Of a stretch of DNA of 64,000 bases, positions 14,241 to 29,800 are shown in pieces. The position numbers and the translations under genes are program-made. Position 1 is the stretch's first letter, and each line of letters begins with the position of its first letter. The notes under the pieces are model-generated. The model was given only the letters and a program-made list of their open reading frames with translations, made no database searches and had not been told where the DNA came from. This DNA comes from Rhynchopus euleeides (Eukaryota > Euglenozoa > Diplonemea > Diplonemida > Diplonemidae), in contig OY723239.1 of assembly GCA_963210315.1 (NCBI GenBank), forward strand, positions 372,001-436,000, read 5' to 3'.

Positions 14241-17200
14241 CGTTCCGACCCGTTCCGACCCGTGTCCACCCTGCCGGATACCCGATCAGCATGCCGGAGA
14301 CCAATAGAATCCGCTGAGCAGCCCCCAACTTTCCTGAGCAGCCCCCAGGTAATCCAGGCACAGGATGACCCGTTCCGACCCATTTGCACCCTGCCGGATG
14401 CCCGATCAGCATGCCGGAGACCAATAGAATCCGCTGAGCAGCCCCCGACTTTCCTGAGCAGCCCCCAGGTAATCCAGGCACAGGATGACCCGTTCCGACC
14501 CGTGTCCACCCTGCCGGATACCCGATCAGCATGCCGGAGACCAATAGAATCCGCTGAGCAGCCCCCAACTTTCCTGAGCAGCCCCCAGGTATTCCAGGCA
14601 CAGGATGACCCGTTCCGACCCATTTGCACCCTGCCGGATGCCCGATCAGCATGCCGGAGACCAATAGAATCCGCTGAGCAGCCCCCAACTTTCCTGAGCA
14701 GCCCCCAGGTAATCCAGGCACAGGATGACCCGTTCCGACCCATTTGCACCCTGCCGGATGCCCGATCAGTATGCCGGAGACCAATAGAATCCGCTGAGCA
14801 GCCCCCGACTTTCCTGAGCAGCCCCCAGGTAATCCAGGCACAGGATGACCCGTTCCGACCCGTGTCCACCCTGCCGGATACCCGATCAGCATGCCGGAGA
14901 CCAATAGAATCCGCTGAGCAGCCCCCAACTTTCCTGAGCAGCCCCCAGGGTATTCCAGGCACAGGATGACCCGTTCCGACCCATTTGCACCCTGCCGGAT
15001 GCCCGATCAGCATGCCGGAGACCAATAGAATCCGCTGAGCAGCCCCCAACTTTCCTGAGCAGCCCCCAGGTAATCCAGGCACAGGATGACCCGTTCCGAC
15101 CCATTTGCACCCTGCCGGATGCCCGATCAGCATGCCGGAGACCAATAGAATCCGCTGAGCAGCCCCCGACTTTCCTGAGCAGCCCCCAGGTAATCCAGGC
15201 ACAGGATGACCCGTTCCGACCCGTGTCCACCCTGCCGGATACCCGATCAGCATGCCGGAGACCAATAGAATCCGCTGAGCAGCCCCCAACTTTCCTGAGC
15301 AGCCCCCAGGTATTCCAGGCACAGGATGACCCGTTCCGACCCATTTGCACCCTGACGGATGCCCGATCAGCATGCCGGAGACCAATAGAATCCGCTGAGC
15401 AGCCCCCAACTTTCCTGAGCAGCCCCCAGGGTATTCCAGGCACAGGATGACCCGTTCCGACCCATTTGCACCCTGCCGGATGCCCGATCAGCATGCCGGA
15501 GACCAATAGAATCCGCTGAGCAGCCCCCAACTTTCCTGAGCAGCCCCCAGGTAATCCAGGCACAGGATGACCCGTTCCGACCCATTTGCACCCTGCCGGA
15601 TGCCCGATCAGCATGCCGGAGACCAATAGAATCCGCTGAGCAGCCCCCGACTTTCCTGAGCAGCCCCCAGGTAATCCAGGCACAGGATGACCCGTTCCGA
15701 CCCGTGTCCACCCTGCCGGATACCCGATCAGCATGCCGGAGACCAATAGAATCCGCTGAGCAGCCCCCAACTTTCCTGAGCAGCCCCCAGGTATTCCAGG
15801 CACAGGATGACCCGTTCCGACCCATTTGCACCCTGCCGGATGCCCGATCAGCATGCCGGAGACCAATAGAATCCGCTGAGCAGCCCCCGACTTTCCTGAG
15901 CAGCCCCCAGGTAATCCAGGCACAGGATGACCCGTTCCGACCCGTGTCCACCCTGCCGGATACCCGATCAGCATGCCGGAGACCAATAGAATCCGCTGAG
16001 CAGCCCCCGACTTTCCTGAGCAGCCCCCAGGTAATCCAGGCACAGGATGACCCGTTCCGACCCATTTGCACCCTGCCGGATGCCCGATCAGCATGCCGGA
16101 GACCAATAGAATCCGCTGAGCAGCCCCCGACTTTCCTGAGCAGCCCCCAGGTAATCCAGGCACAGGATGACCCGTTCCGACCCGTGTCCACCCTGCCGGA
16201 TACCCGATCAGCATGCCGGAGACCAATAGAATCCGCTGAGCAGCCCCCGACTTTCCTGAGCAGCCCCCAGGTAATCCAGGCACAGGATGACCCGTTCCGA
16301 CCCATTTGCACCCTGCCGGATGCCCGATCAGCATGCCGGAGACCAATAGAATCCGCTGAGCAGCCCCCAACATTCCTGAGCAGCCCCCAGGTAATCCAGG
16401 CACAGGATGACCCGTTCCGACCCATTTGCACCCTGCCGGATGCCCGATCAGCATGCCGGAGACCAATAGAATCCGCTGAGCAGCCCCCAACTTTCCTGAG
16501 CAGCCCCCAGGTAATCCAGGCACAGGATGACCCGTTCCGACCCATTTGCACCCTGCCGGATGCCCGATCAGCATGCCGGAGACCAATAGAATCCGCTGAG
16601 CAGCCCCCGACTTTCCTGAGCAGCCCCCAGGTAATCCAGGCACAGGATGACCCGTTCCGACCCGTGTCCACCCTGCCGGATACCCGATCAGCATGCCGGA
16701 GACCAATAGAATCCGCTGAGCAGCCCCCGACTTTCCTGAGCAGCCCCCAGGTAATCCAGGCACAGGATGACCCGTTCCGACCCGTGTCCACCCTGCCGGA
16801 TACCCGATCAGCATGCCGGAGACCAATAGAATCCGCTGAGCAGCCCCCGACTTTCCTGAGCAGCCCCCAGGTAATCCAGGCACAGGATGACCCGTTCCGA
16901 CCCATTTGCACCCTGCCGGATGCCCGATCAGCATGCCGGAGACCAATAGAATCCGCTGAGCAGACCCCGACCTTCCTGAGCAGCCCCCAGGTAATCCAGG
17001 CACAGGATGACCCGTTCCGACCCGTGTCCACCCTGCCGGATACCCGATCAGCATGCCGGAGACCAATAGAATCCGCTGAGCAGCCCCCAACTTTCCTGAG
17101 CAGCCCCCAGGTATTCCAGGCACAGGATGACCCGTTCCGACCCATTTGCACCCTGCCGGATGCCCGATCAGCATGCCGGAGACCAATAGAATCCGCTGAG

Positions 17201-20200
17201 CAGCCCCCAACGTTCCTGAGCAGCCCCCAGGTAATCCAGGCACAGGATGACCCGTTCCGACCCATTTGCACCCTGCCGGATGCCCGATCAGCATGCCGGA
17301 GACCAATAGAATCCGCTGAGCAGCCCCCAACTTTCCTGAGCAGCCCCCAGGTAATCCAGGCACAGGATGACCCGTTCCGACCCATTTGCACCCTGCCGGA
17401 TGCCCGATCAGCATGCCGGAGACCAATAGAATCCGCTGAGCAGCCCCCAACTTTCCTGAGCAGCCCCCAGGTAATCCAGGCACAGGATGACCCGTTCCGA
17501 CCCATTTGCACCCTGCCGGATGCCCGATCAGCATGCCGGAGACCAATAGAATCCGCTGAGCAGCCCCCAACTTTCCTGAGCAGCCCCCAGGTATTCCAGG
17601 CACAGGATGACCCGTTCCGACCCATTTGCACCCTGCCGGATGCCCGATCAGCATGCCGGAGACCAATAGAATCCGCTGAGCAGCCCCCAACGTTCCTGAG
17701 CAGCCCCCAGGTAATCCAGGCACAGGATGACCCGTTCCGACCCATTTGCACCCTGCCGGATGCCCGATCAGCATGCCCGAGACCAATAGAATCCGCTGAG
17801 CAGCCCCCGACTTTCCTGAGCAGCCCCCAGGTAATCCAGGCACAGGATGACCCGTTCCGACCCGTTCCGACCCGTGTCCACCCTGCCGGATACCCGATCA
17901 GCATGCCGGAGACCAATAGAATCCGCTGAGCAGCCCCCAACTTTCCTGAGCAGCCCCCAGGTATTCCAGGCACAGGATGACCCGTTCCGACCCATTTGCA
18001 CCCTGCCGGATGCCCGATCAGCATGCCGGAGACCAATAGAATCCGCTGAGCAGCCCCCAACGTTCCTGAGCAGCCCCCAGGTAATCCAGGCACAGGATGA
18101 CCCGTTCCGACCCATTTGCACCCTGCCGGATGCCCGATCAGCATGCCGGAGACCAATAGAATCCGCTGAGCAGCCCCCAACTTTCCTGAGCAGCCCCCAG
18201 GTAATCCAGGCACAGGATGACCCGTTCCGACCCATTTGCACCCTGCCGGATGCCCGATCAGCATGCCGGAGACCAATAGAATCCGCTGAGCAGCCCCCGA
18301 CTTTCCTGAGCAGCCCCCAGGTAATCCAGGCACAGGATGACCCGTTCCGACCCGTGTCCACCCTGCCGGATACCCGATCAGCATGCCGGAGACCAATAGA
18401 ATCCGCTGAGCAGCCCCCAACTTTCCTGAGCAGCCCCCAGGTATTCCAGGCACAGGATGACCCGTTCCGACCCATTTGCACCCTGACGGATGCCCGATCA
18501 GCATGCCGGAGACCAATAGAATCCGCTGAGCAGCCCCCAACGTTCCTGAGCAGCCCCCAGGGTATTCCAGGCACAGGATGACCCGTTCCGACCCATTTGC
18601 ACCCTGCCGGATGCCCGATCAGCATGCCGGAGACCAATAGAATCCGCTGAGCAGCCCCCAACTTTCCTGAGCAGCCCCCAGGTAATCCAGGCACAGGATG
18701 ACCCGTTCCGACCCATTTGCACCCTGCCGGATGCCCGATCAGCATGCCGGAGACCAATAGAATCCGCTGAGCAGCCCCCGACTTTCCTGAGCAGCCCCCA
18801 GGTAATCCAGGCACAGGATGACCCGTTCCGACCCGTGTCCACCCTGCCGGATACCCGATCAGCATGCCGGAGACCAATAGAATCCGCTGAGCAGCCCCCA
18901 ACTTTCCTGAGCAGCCCCCAGGTATTCCAGGCACAGGATGACCCGTTCCGACCCATTTGCACCCTGCCGGATGCCCGATCAGCATGCCGGAGACCAATAG
19001 AATCCGCTGAGCAGCCCCCGACTTTCCTGAGCAGCCCCCAGGTAATCCAGGCACAGGATGACCCGTTCCGACCCGTGTCCACCCTGCCGGATACCCGATC
19101 AGCATGCCGGAGACCAATAGAATCCGCTGAGCAGCCCCCGACTTTCCTGAGCAGCCCCCAGGTAATCCAGGCACAGGATGACCCGTTCCGACCCATTTGC
19201 ACCCTGCCGGATGCCCGATCAGCATGCCGGAGACCAATAGAATCCGCTGAGCAGCCCCCGACTTTCCTGAGCAGCCCCCAGGTAATCCAGGCACAGGATG
19301 ACCCGTTCCGACCCGTGTCCACCCTGCCGGATACCCGATCAGCATGCCGGAGACCAATAGAATCCGCTGAGCAGCCCCCGACTTTCCTGAGCAGCCCCCA
19401 GGTAATCCAGGCACAGGATGACCCGTTCCGACCCATTTGCACCCTGCCGGATGCCCGATCAGCATGCCGGAGACCAATAGAATCCGCTGAGCAGCCCCCA
19501 ACATTCCTGAGCAGCCCCCAGGTAATCCAGGCACAGGATGACCCGTTCCGACCCATTTGCACCCTGCCGGATGCCCGATCAGCATGCCGGAGACCAATAG
19601 AATCCGCTGAGCAGCCCCCAACTTTCCTGAGCAGCCCCCAGGTAATCCAGGCACAGGATGACCCGTTCCGACCCATTTGCACCCTGCCGGATGCCCGATC
19701 AGCATGCCGGAGACCAATAGAATCCGCTGAGCAGCCCCCGACTTTCCTGAGCAGCCCCCAGGTAATCCAGGCACAGGATGACCCGTTCCGACCCGTGTCC
19801 ACCCTGCCGGATACCCGATCAGCATGCCGGAGACCAATAGAATCCGCTGAGCAGCCCCCAACTTTCCTGAGCAGCCCCCAGGTATTCCAGGCACAGGATG
19901 ACCCGTTCCGACCCATTTGCACCCTGACGGATGCCCGATCAGCATGCCGGAGACCAATAGAATCCGCTGAGCAGCCCCCAACTTTCCTGAGCAGCCCCCA
20001 GGTAATCCAGGCACAGGATGACCCGTTCCGACCCATTTGCACCCTGCCGGATGCCCGATCAGCATGCCGGAGACCAATAGAATCCGCTGAGCAGCCCCCG
20101 ACTTTCCTGAGCAGCCCCCAGGTAATCCAGGCACAGGATGACCCGTTCCGACCCGTGTCCACCCTGCCGGATACCCGATCAGCATGCCGGAGACCAATAG

Positions 20201-23053
20201 AATCCGCTGAGCAGCCCCCGACTTTCCTGAGCAGCCCCCAGGTAATCCAGGCACAGGATGACCCGTTCCGACCCGTGTCCACCCTGCCGGATACCCGATC
20301 AGCATGCCGGAGACCAATAGAATCCGCTGAGCAGCCCCCGACTTTCCTGAGCAGCCCCCAGGTAATCCAGGCACAGGATGACCCGTTCCGACCCATTTGC
20401 ACCCTGCCGGATGCCCGATCAGCATGCCGGAGACCAATAGAATCCGCTGAGCAGACCCCGACCTTCCTGAGCAGCCCCCAGGTAATCCAGGCACAGGATG
20501 ACCCGTTCCGACCCGTGTCCACCCTGCCGGATACCCGATCAGCATGCCGGAGACCAATAGAATCCGCTGAGCAGCCCCCAACTTTCCTGAGCAGCCCCCA
20601 GGTATTCCAGGCACAGGATGACCCGTTCCGACCCATTTGCACCCTGCCGGATGCCCGATCAGCATGCCGGAGACCAATAGAATCCGCTGAGCAGCCCCCA
20701 ACTTTCCTGAGCAGCCCCCAGGTATTCCAGGCACAGGATGACCCGTTCCGACCCATTTGCACCCTGCCGGATGCCCGATCAGCATGCCGGAGACCAATAG
20801 AATCCGCTGAGCAGCCCCCAACGTTCCTGAGCAGCCCCCAGGTAATCCAGGCACAGGATGACCCGTTCCGACCCATTTGCACCCTGCCGGATGCCCGATC
20901 AGCATGCCGGAGACCAATAGAATCCGCTGAGCAGCCCCCAACTTTCCTGAGCAGCCCCCAGGTATTCCAGGCACAGGATGACCCGTTCCGACCCATTTGC
21001 ACCCTGCCGGATGCCCGATCAGCATGCCGGAGACCAATAGAATCCGCTGAGCAGCCCCCAACTTTCCTGAGCAGCCCCCAGGTATTCCAGGCACAGGATG
21101 ACCCGTTCCGACCCATTTGCACCCTGCCGGATGCCCGATCAGCATGCCGGAGACCAATAGAATCCGCTGAGCAGCCCCCAACGTTCCTGAGCAGCCCCCA
21201 GGTAATCCAGGCACAGGATGACCCGTTCCGACCCGTTCCGACCCGTGTCCACCCTGCCGGATACCCGATCAGCATGCCGGAGACCAATAGAATCCGCTGA
21301 GCAGCCCCCAACTTTCCTGAGCAGCCCCCAGGTATTCCAGGCACAGGATGACCCGTTCCGACCCATTTGCACCCTGCCGGATGCCCGATCAGCATGCCGG
21401 AGACCAATAGAATCCGCTGAGCAGCCCCCAACGTTCCTGAGCAGCCCCCAGGTAATCCAGGCACAGGATGACCCGTTCCGACCCATTTGCACCCTGCCGG
21501 ATGCCCGATCAGCATGCCGGAGACCAATAGAATCCGCTGAGCAGCCCCCAACTTTCCTGAGCAGCCCCCAGGTAATCCAGGCACAGGATGACCCGTTCCG
21601 ACCCATTTGCACCCTGCCGGATGCCCGATCAGCATGCCGGAGACCAATAGAATCCGCTGAGCAGCCCCCGACTTTCCTGAGCAGCCCCCAGGTAATCCAG
21701 GCACAGGATGACCCGTTCCGACCCGTGTCCACCCTGCCGGATACCCGATCAGCATGCCGGAGACCAATAGAATCCGCTGAGCAGCCCCCAACTTTCCTGA
21801 GCAGCCCCCAGGTATTCCAGGCACAGGATGACCCGTTCCGACCCATTTGCACCCTGACGGATGCCCGATCAGCATGCCGGAGACCAATAGAATCCGCTGA
21901 GCAGCCCCCAACTTTCCTGAGCAGCCCCCAGGTAATCCAGGCACAGGATGACCCGTTCCGACCCATTTGCACCCTGCCGGATGCCCGATCAGCATGCCGG
22001 AGACCAATAGAATCCGCTGAGCAGCCCCCGACTTTCCTGAGCAGCCCCCAGGTAATCCAGGCACAGGATGACCCGTTCCGACCCGTGTCCACCCTGCCGG
22101 ATACCCGATCAGCATGCCGGAGACCAATAGAATCCGCTGAGCAGCCCCCGACTTTCCTGAGCAGCCCCCAGGTAATCCAGGCACAGGATGACCCGTTCCG
22201 ACCCGTGTCCACCCTGCCGGATACCCGATCAGCATGCCGGAGACCAATAGAATCCGCTGAGCAGCCCCCGACTTTCCTGAGCAGCCCCCAGGTAATCCAG
22301 GCACAGGATGACCCGTTCCGACCCATTTGCACCCTGCCGGATGCCCGATCAGCATGCCGGAGACCAATAGAATCCGCTGAGCAGACCCCGACCTTCCTGA
22401 GCAGCCCCCAGGTAATCCAGGCACAGGATGACCCGTTCCGACCCGTGTCCACCCTGCCGGATACCCGATCAGCATGCCGGAGACCAATAGAATCCGCTGA
22501 GCAGCCCCCAACTTTCCTGAGCAGCCCCCAGGTATTCCAGGCACAGGATGACCCGTTCCGACCCATTTGCACCCTGCCGGATGCCCGATCAGCATGCCGG
22601 AGACCAATAGAATCCGCTGAGCAGCCCCCAACTTTCCTGAGCAGCCCCCAGGTATTCCAGGCACAGGATGACCCGTTCCGACCCATTTGCACCCTGCCGG
22701 ATGCCCGATCAGCATGCCGGAGACCAATAGAATCCGCTGAGCAGCCCCCAACGTTCCTGAGCAGCCCCCAGGTAATCCAGGCACAGGATGACCCGTTCCG
22801 ACCCATTTGCACCCTGCCGGATGCCCGATCAGCATGCCGGAGACCAATAGAATCCGCTGAGCAGCCCCCAACTTTCCTGAGCAGCCCCCAGGTATTCCAG
22901 GCACAGGATGACCCGTTCCGACCCATTTGCACCCTGCCGGATGCCCGATCAGCATGCCGGAGACCAATAGAATCCGCTGAGCAGCCCCCAACGTTCCTGA
23001 GCAGCCCCCAGGTAATCCAGGCACAGGATGACCCGTTCCGACCCGTTCCGACC
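14241..23053. repeat. Satellite C blocks marked by a 10-bp duplication
   Basis: CGTTCCGACC is duplicated in tandem at 14241-14260, 17853-17872, 21224-21243 and 23034-23053. Spacings of 3612, 3371 and 1810 bp equal 30, 28 and 15 monomers once the 10-bp and 1-bp insertions in between are subtracted. The same insertion in equivalent monomers means these four sites are copies of one event, carried by block amplification of multi-kilobase segments. Confidence 0.85.
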
Positions 23054-26000
23054 CGTGTCCACCCTGCCGGATACCCGATCAGCATGCCGGAGACCAATAG
23101 AATCCGCTGAGCAGCCCCCAACTTTCCTGAGCAGCCCCCAGGTATTCCAGGCACAGGATGACCCGTTCCGACCCATTTGCACCCTGCCGGATGCCCGATC
23201 AGCATGCCGGAGACCAATAGAATCCGCTGAGCAGCCCCCAACGTTCCTGAGCAGCCCCCAGGTAATCCAGGCACAGGATGACCCGTTCCGACCCATTTGC
23301 ACCCTGCCGGATGCCCGATCAGCATGCCGGAGACCAATAGAATCCGCTGAGCAGCCCCCAACTTTCCTGAGCAGCCCCCAGGTAATCCAGGCACAGGATG
23401 ACCCGTTCCGACCCATTTGCACCCTGCCGGATGCCCGATCAGCATGCCGGAGACCAATAGAATCCGCTGAGCAGCCCCCGACTTTCCTGAGCAGCCCCCA
23501 GGTAATCCAGGCACAGGATGACCCGTTCCGACCCGTGTCCACCCTGCCGGATACCCGATCAGCATGCCGGAGACCAATAGAATCCGCTGAGCAGCCCCCA
23601 ACTTTCCTGAGCAGCCCCCAGGTATTCCAGGCACAGGATGACCCGTTCCGACCCATTTGCACCCTGACGGATGCCCGATCAGCATGCCGGAGACCAATAG
23701 AATCCGCTGAGCAGCCCCCAACCTTCCTGAGCAGCCCCCAGGTAATCCAGGCACAGGATGACCCGTTCCGACCCATTTGCACCCTGCCGGATGCCCGATC
23801 AGCATGCCGGAGACCAATAGAATCCGCTGAGCAGCCCCCGACTTTCCTGAGCAGCCCCCAGGTAATCCAGGCACAGGATGACCCGTTCCGACCCATTTGC
23901 ACCCTGCCGGATGCCCGATCAGCATGCCGGAGACAAATAGAATCCGCTGAGCAGACCCCGACTTTCCTGAGCAGCCCCCAGGTAATCCAGGCACAGGATG
24001 ACCCGTTCCGACCCGTGTCCACCCTGCCGGATACCCGATCAGCATGCCGGAGACCAATAGAATCCGCTGAGCAGCCCCCAACCTTCCTGAGCAGCCCCCA
24101 GGTATTCCAGGCACAGGATGACCCGTTCCGACCCATTTGCACCCTGCCGGATGCCCGATCAGCATGCCGGAGACCAATAGAATCCGCTGAGCAGCCCCCA
24201 ACGTTCCTGAGCAGCCCCCAGGTAATCCAGGCACAGGATGACCCGTTCCGACCCATTTGCACCCTGCCGGATGCCCGATCAGCATGCCGGAGACCAATAG
24301 AATCCGCTGAGCAGCCCCCAACTTTCCTGAGCAGCCCCCAGGTATTCCAGGCACAGGATGACCCGTTCCGACCCATTTGCACCCTGCCGGATGCCCGATC
24401 AGCATGCCGGAGACCAATAGAATCCGCTGAGCAGCCCCCAACTTTCCTGAGCAGCCCCCAGGTATTCCAGGCACAGGATGACCCGTTCCGACCCATTTGC
24501 ACCCTGCCGGATGCCCGATCAGCATGCCGGAGACCAATAGAATCCGCTGAGCAGCCCCCAACTTTCCTGAGCAGCCCCCAGGTAATCCAGGCACAGGATG
24601 ACCCGTTCCGACCCATTTGCACCCTGCCGGATGCCCGATCAGCATGCCGGAGACCAATAGAATCCGCTGAGCAGCCCCCAACTTTCCTGAGCAGCCCCCA
24701 GGTAATCCAGGCACAGGATGACCCGTTCCGACCCATTTGCACCCTGCCGGATGCCCGATCAGCATGCCGGAGACCAATAGAATCCGCTGAGCAGCCCCCA
24801 ACTTTCCTGAGCAGCCCCCAGGTATTCCAGGCACAGGATGACCCGTTCCGACCCATTTGCACCCTGCCGGATGCCCGATCAGCATGCCGGAGACCAATAG
24901 AATCCGCTGAGCAGCCCCCAACTTTCCTGAGCAGCCCCCAGGTAATCCAGGCACAGGATGACCCGTTCCGACCCATTTGCACCCTGCCGGATGCCCGATC
25001 AGCATGCCGGAGACCAATAGAATCCGCTGAGCAGCCCCCAACTTTCCTGAGCAGCCCCCAGGTAATCCAGGCACAGGATGACCCGTTCCGACCCATTTGC
25101 ACCCTGCCGGATGCCCGATCAGCATGCCGGAGACCAATAGAATCCGCTGAGCAGCCCCCAACGTTCCTGAGCAGCCCCCAGGTAATCCAGGCACAGGATG
25201 ACCCGTTCCGACCCATTTGCACCCTGCCGGATGCCCGATCAGCATGCCGGAGACCAATAGAATCCGCTGAGCAGCCCCCAACTTTCCTGAGCAGCCCCCA
25301 GGTATTCCAGGCACAGGATGACCCGTTCCGACCCATTTGCACCCTGCCGGATGCCCGATCAGCATGCCGGAGACCAATAGAATCCGCTGAGCAGCCCCCA
25401 ACTTTCCTGAGCAGCCCCCAGGTATTCCAGGCACAGGATGACCCGTTCCGACCCATTTGCACCCTGCCGGATGCCCGATCAGCATGCCGGAGACCAATAG
25501 AATCCGCTGAGCAGCCCCCAACTTTCCTGAGCAGCCCCCAGGTAATCCAGGCACAGGATGACCCGTTCCGACCCATTTGCACCCTGCCGGATGCCCGATC
25601 AGCATGCCGGAGACCAATAGAATCCGCTGAGCAGCCCCCAACTTTCCTGAGCAGCCCCCAGGTAATCCAGGCACAGGATGACCCGTTCCGACCCATTTGC
25701 ACCCTGCCGGATGCCCGATCAGCATGCCGGAGACCAATAGAATCCGCTGAGCAGCCCCCAACTTTCCTGAGCAGCCCCCAGGTATTCCAGGCACAGGATG
25801 ACCCGTTCCGACCCATTTGCACCCTGCCGGATGCCCGATCAGCATGCCGGAGACCAATAGAATCCGCTGAGCAGCCCCCAACTTTCCTGAGCAGCCCCCA
25901 GGTAATCCAGGCACAGGATGACCCGTTCCGACCCATTTGCACCCTGCCGGATGCCCGATCAGCATGCCGGAGACCAATAGAATCCGCTGAGCAGCCCCCA

Positions 26001-26863
26001 ACTTTCCTGAGCAGCCCCCAGGTAATCCAGGCACAGGATGACCCGTTCCGACCCATTTGCACCCTGCCGGATGCCCGATCAGCATGCCGGAGACCAATAG
26101 AATCCGCTGAGCAGCCCCCAACGTTCCTGAGCAGCCCCCAGGTAATCCAGGCACAGGATGACCCGTTCCGACCCATTTGCACCCTGCCGGATGCCCGATC
26201 AGCATGCCGGAGACCAATAGAATCCGCTGAGCAGCCCCCAACTTTCCTGAGCAGCCCCCAGGTATTCCAGGCACAGGATGACCCGTTCCGACCCATTTGC
26301 ACCCTGCCGGATGCCCGATCAGCATGCCGGAGACCAATAGAATCCGCTGAGCAGCCCCCAACTTTCCTGAGCAGCCCCCAGGTATTCCAGGCACAGGATG
26401 ACCCGTTCCGACCCATTTGCACCCTGCCGGATGCCCGATCAGCATGCCGGAGACCAATAGAATCCGCTGAGCAGCCCCCAACTTTCCTGAGCAGCCCCCA
26501 GGTAATCCAGGCACAGGATGACCCGTTCCGACCCATTTGCACCCTGCCGGATGCCCGATCAGCATGCCGGAGACCAATAGAATCCGCTGAGCAGCCCCCA
26601 ACATTCCTGAGCAGCCCCCAGGTAATCCAGGCACAGGATGACCCGTTCCGACCCATTTGCACCCTGCCGGATGCCCGATCAGCATGCCGGAGACCAATAG
26701 AATCCGCTGAGCAGCCCCCGACTTTCCTGAGCAGCCCCCAGGTAATCCAGGCACAGGATGACCCGTTCCGACCCGTGTCCACCCTGCCGGATACCCGATC
26801 AGCATGCCGGAGACCAATAGAATCCGCTGAGCAGCCCCCAACTTTCCTGAGCAGCCCCCAGGG

Positions 26864-29800
26864 TATTCCAGGCACAGGATGACCCGTTCCGACCCATTTG
26901 CACCCTGCCGGATGCCCGATCAGCATGCCGGAGACCAATAGAATCCGCTGAGCAGCCCCCAACTTTCCTGAGCAGCCCCCAGGTAATCCAGGCACAGGAT
27001 GACCCGTTCCGACCCATTTGCACCCTGCCGGATGCCCGATCAGCATGCCGGAGACCAATAGAATCCGCTGAGCAGCCCCCGACTTTCCTGAGCAGCCCCC
27101 AGGTAATCCAGGCACAGGATGACCCGTTCCGACCCGTGTCCACCCTGCCGGATACCCGATCAGCATGCCGGAGACCAATAGAATCCGCTGAGCAGCCCCC
27201 AACTTTCCTGAGCAGCCCCCAGGTATTCCAGGCACAGGATGACCCGTTCCGACCCATTTGCACCCTGACGGATGCCCGATCAGCATGCCGGAGACCAATA
27301 GAATCCGCTGAGCAGCCCCCAACTTTCCTGAGCAGCCCCCAGGTAATCCAGGCACAGGATGACCCGTTCCGACCCATTTGCACCCTGCCGGATGCCCGAT
27401 CAGCATGCCGGAGACCAATAGAATCCGCTGAGCAGCCCCCGACTTTCCTGAGCAGCCCCCAGGTAATCCAGGCACAGGATGACCCGTTCCGACCCGTGTC
27501 CACCCTGCCGGATACCCGATCAGCATGCCGGAGACCAATAGAATCCGCTGAGCAGCCCCCGACTTTCCTGAGCAGCCCCCAGGTAATCCAGGCACAGGAT
27601 GACCCGTTCCGACCCGTGTCCACCCTGCCGGATACCCGATCAGCATGCCGGAGACCAATAGAATCCGCTGAGCAGCCCCCGACTTTCCTGAGCAGCCCCC
27701 AGGTAATCCAGGCACAGGATGACCCGTTCCGACCCATTTGCACCCTGCCGGATGCCCGATCAGCATGCCGGAGACCAATAGAATCCGCTGAGCAGACCCC
27801 GACTTTCCTGAGCAGCCCCCAGGTAATCCAGGCACAGGATGACCCGTTCCGACCCGTGTCCACCCTGCCGGATACCCGATCAGCATGCCGGAGACCAATA
27901 GAATCCGCTGAGCAGCCCCCAACTTTCCTGAGCAGCCCCCAGGTATTCCAGGCACAGGATGACCCGTTCCGACCCATTTGCACCCTGCCGGATGCCCGAT
28001 CAGCATGCCGGAGACCAATAGAATCCGCTGAGCAGCCCCCAACGTTCCTGAGCAGCCCCCAGGTAATCCAGGCACAGGATGACCCGTTCCGACCCATTTG
28101 CACCCTGCCGGATGCCCGATCAGCATGCCGGAGACCAATAGAATCCGCTGAGCAGCCCCCAACTTTCCTGAGCAGCCCCCAGGTAATCCAGGCACAGGAT
28201 GACCCGTTCCGACCCATTTGCACCCTGCCGGATGCCGGATCAGCATGCCGGAGACCAATAGAATCCGCTGAGCAGCCCCCAACGTTCCTGAGCAGCCCCC
28301 AGGTAATCCAGGCACAGGATGACCCGTTCCGACCCATTTGCACCCTGCCGGATGCCCGATCAGCATGCCGGAGACCAATAGAATCCGCTGAGCAGCCCCC
28401 AACTTTCCTGAGCAGCCCCCAGGTATTCCAGGCACAGGATGACCCGTTCCGACCCATTTGCACCCTGCCGGATGCCCGATCAGCATGCCGGAGACCAATA
28501 GAATCCGCTGAGCAGCCCCCAACTTTCCTGAGCAGCCCCCAGGTAATCCAGGCACAGGATGACCCGTTCCGACCCATTTGCACCCTGCCGGATGCCCGAT
28601 CAGCATGCCGGAGACCAATAGAATCCGCTGAGCAGCCCCCAACTTTCCTGAGCAGCCCCCAGGTAATCCAGGCACAGGATGACCCGTTCCGACCCATTTG
28701 CACCCTGCCGGATGCCCGATCAGCATGCCGGAGACCAATAGAATCCGCTGAGCAGCCCCCAACGTTCCTGAGCAGCCCCCAGGTAATCCAGGCACAGGAT
28801 GACCCGTTCCGACCCATTTGCACCCTGCCGGATGCCCGATCAGCATGCCGGAGACCAATAGAATCCGCTGAGCAGCCCCCAACTTTCCTGAGCAGCCCCC
28901 AGGTATTCCAGGCACAGGATGACCCGTTCCGACCCATTTGCACCCTGCCGGATGCCCGATCAGCATGCCGGAGACCAATAGAATCCGCTGAGCAGCCCCC
29001 AACTTTCCTGAGCAGCCCCCAGGTATTCCAGGCACAGGATGACCCGTTCCGACCCATTTGCACCCTGCCGGATGCCCGATCAGCATGCCGGAGACCAATA
29101 GAATCCGCTGAGCAGCCCCCAACTTTCCTGAGCAGCCCCCAGGTAATCCAGGCACAGGATGACCCGTTCCGACCCATTTGCACCCTGCCGGATGCCCGAT
29201 CAGCATGCCGGAGACCAATAGAATCCGCTGAGCAGCCCCCAACTTTCCTGAGCAGCCCCCAGGTAATCCAGGCACAGGATGACCCGTTCCGACCCATTTG
29301 CACCCTGCCGGATGCCCGATCAGCATGCCGGAGACCAATAGAATCCGCTGAGCAGCCCCCAACTTTCCTGAGCAGCCCCCAGGTATTCCAGGCACAGGAT
29401 GACCCGTTCCGACCCATTTGCACCCTGCCGGATGCCCGATCAGCATGCCGGAGACCAATAGAATCCGCTGAGCAGCCCCCAACTTTCCTGAGCAGCCCCC
29501 AGGTAATCCAGGCACAGGATGACCCGTTCCGACCCATTTGCACCCTGCCGGATGCCCGATCAGCATGCCGGAGACCAATAGAATCCGCTGAGCAGCCCCC
29601 AACTTTCCTGAGCAGCCCCCAGGTAATCCAGGCACAGGATGACCCGTTCCGACCCATTTGCACCCTGCCGGATGCCCGATCAGCATGCCGGAGACCAATA
29701 GAATCCGCTGAGCAGCCCCCAACGTTCCTGAGCAGCCCCCAGGTAATCCAGGCACAGGATGACCCGTTCCGACCCATTTGCACCCTGCCGGATGCCCGAT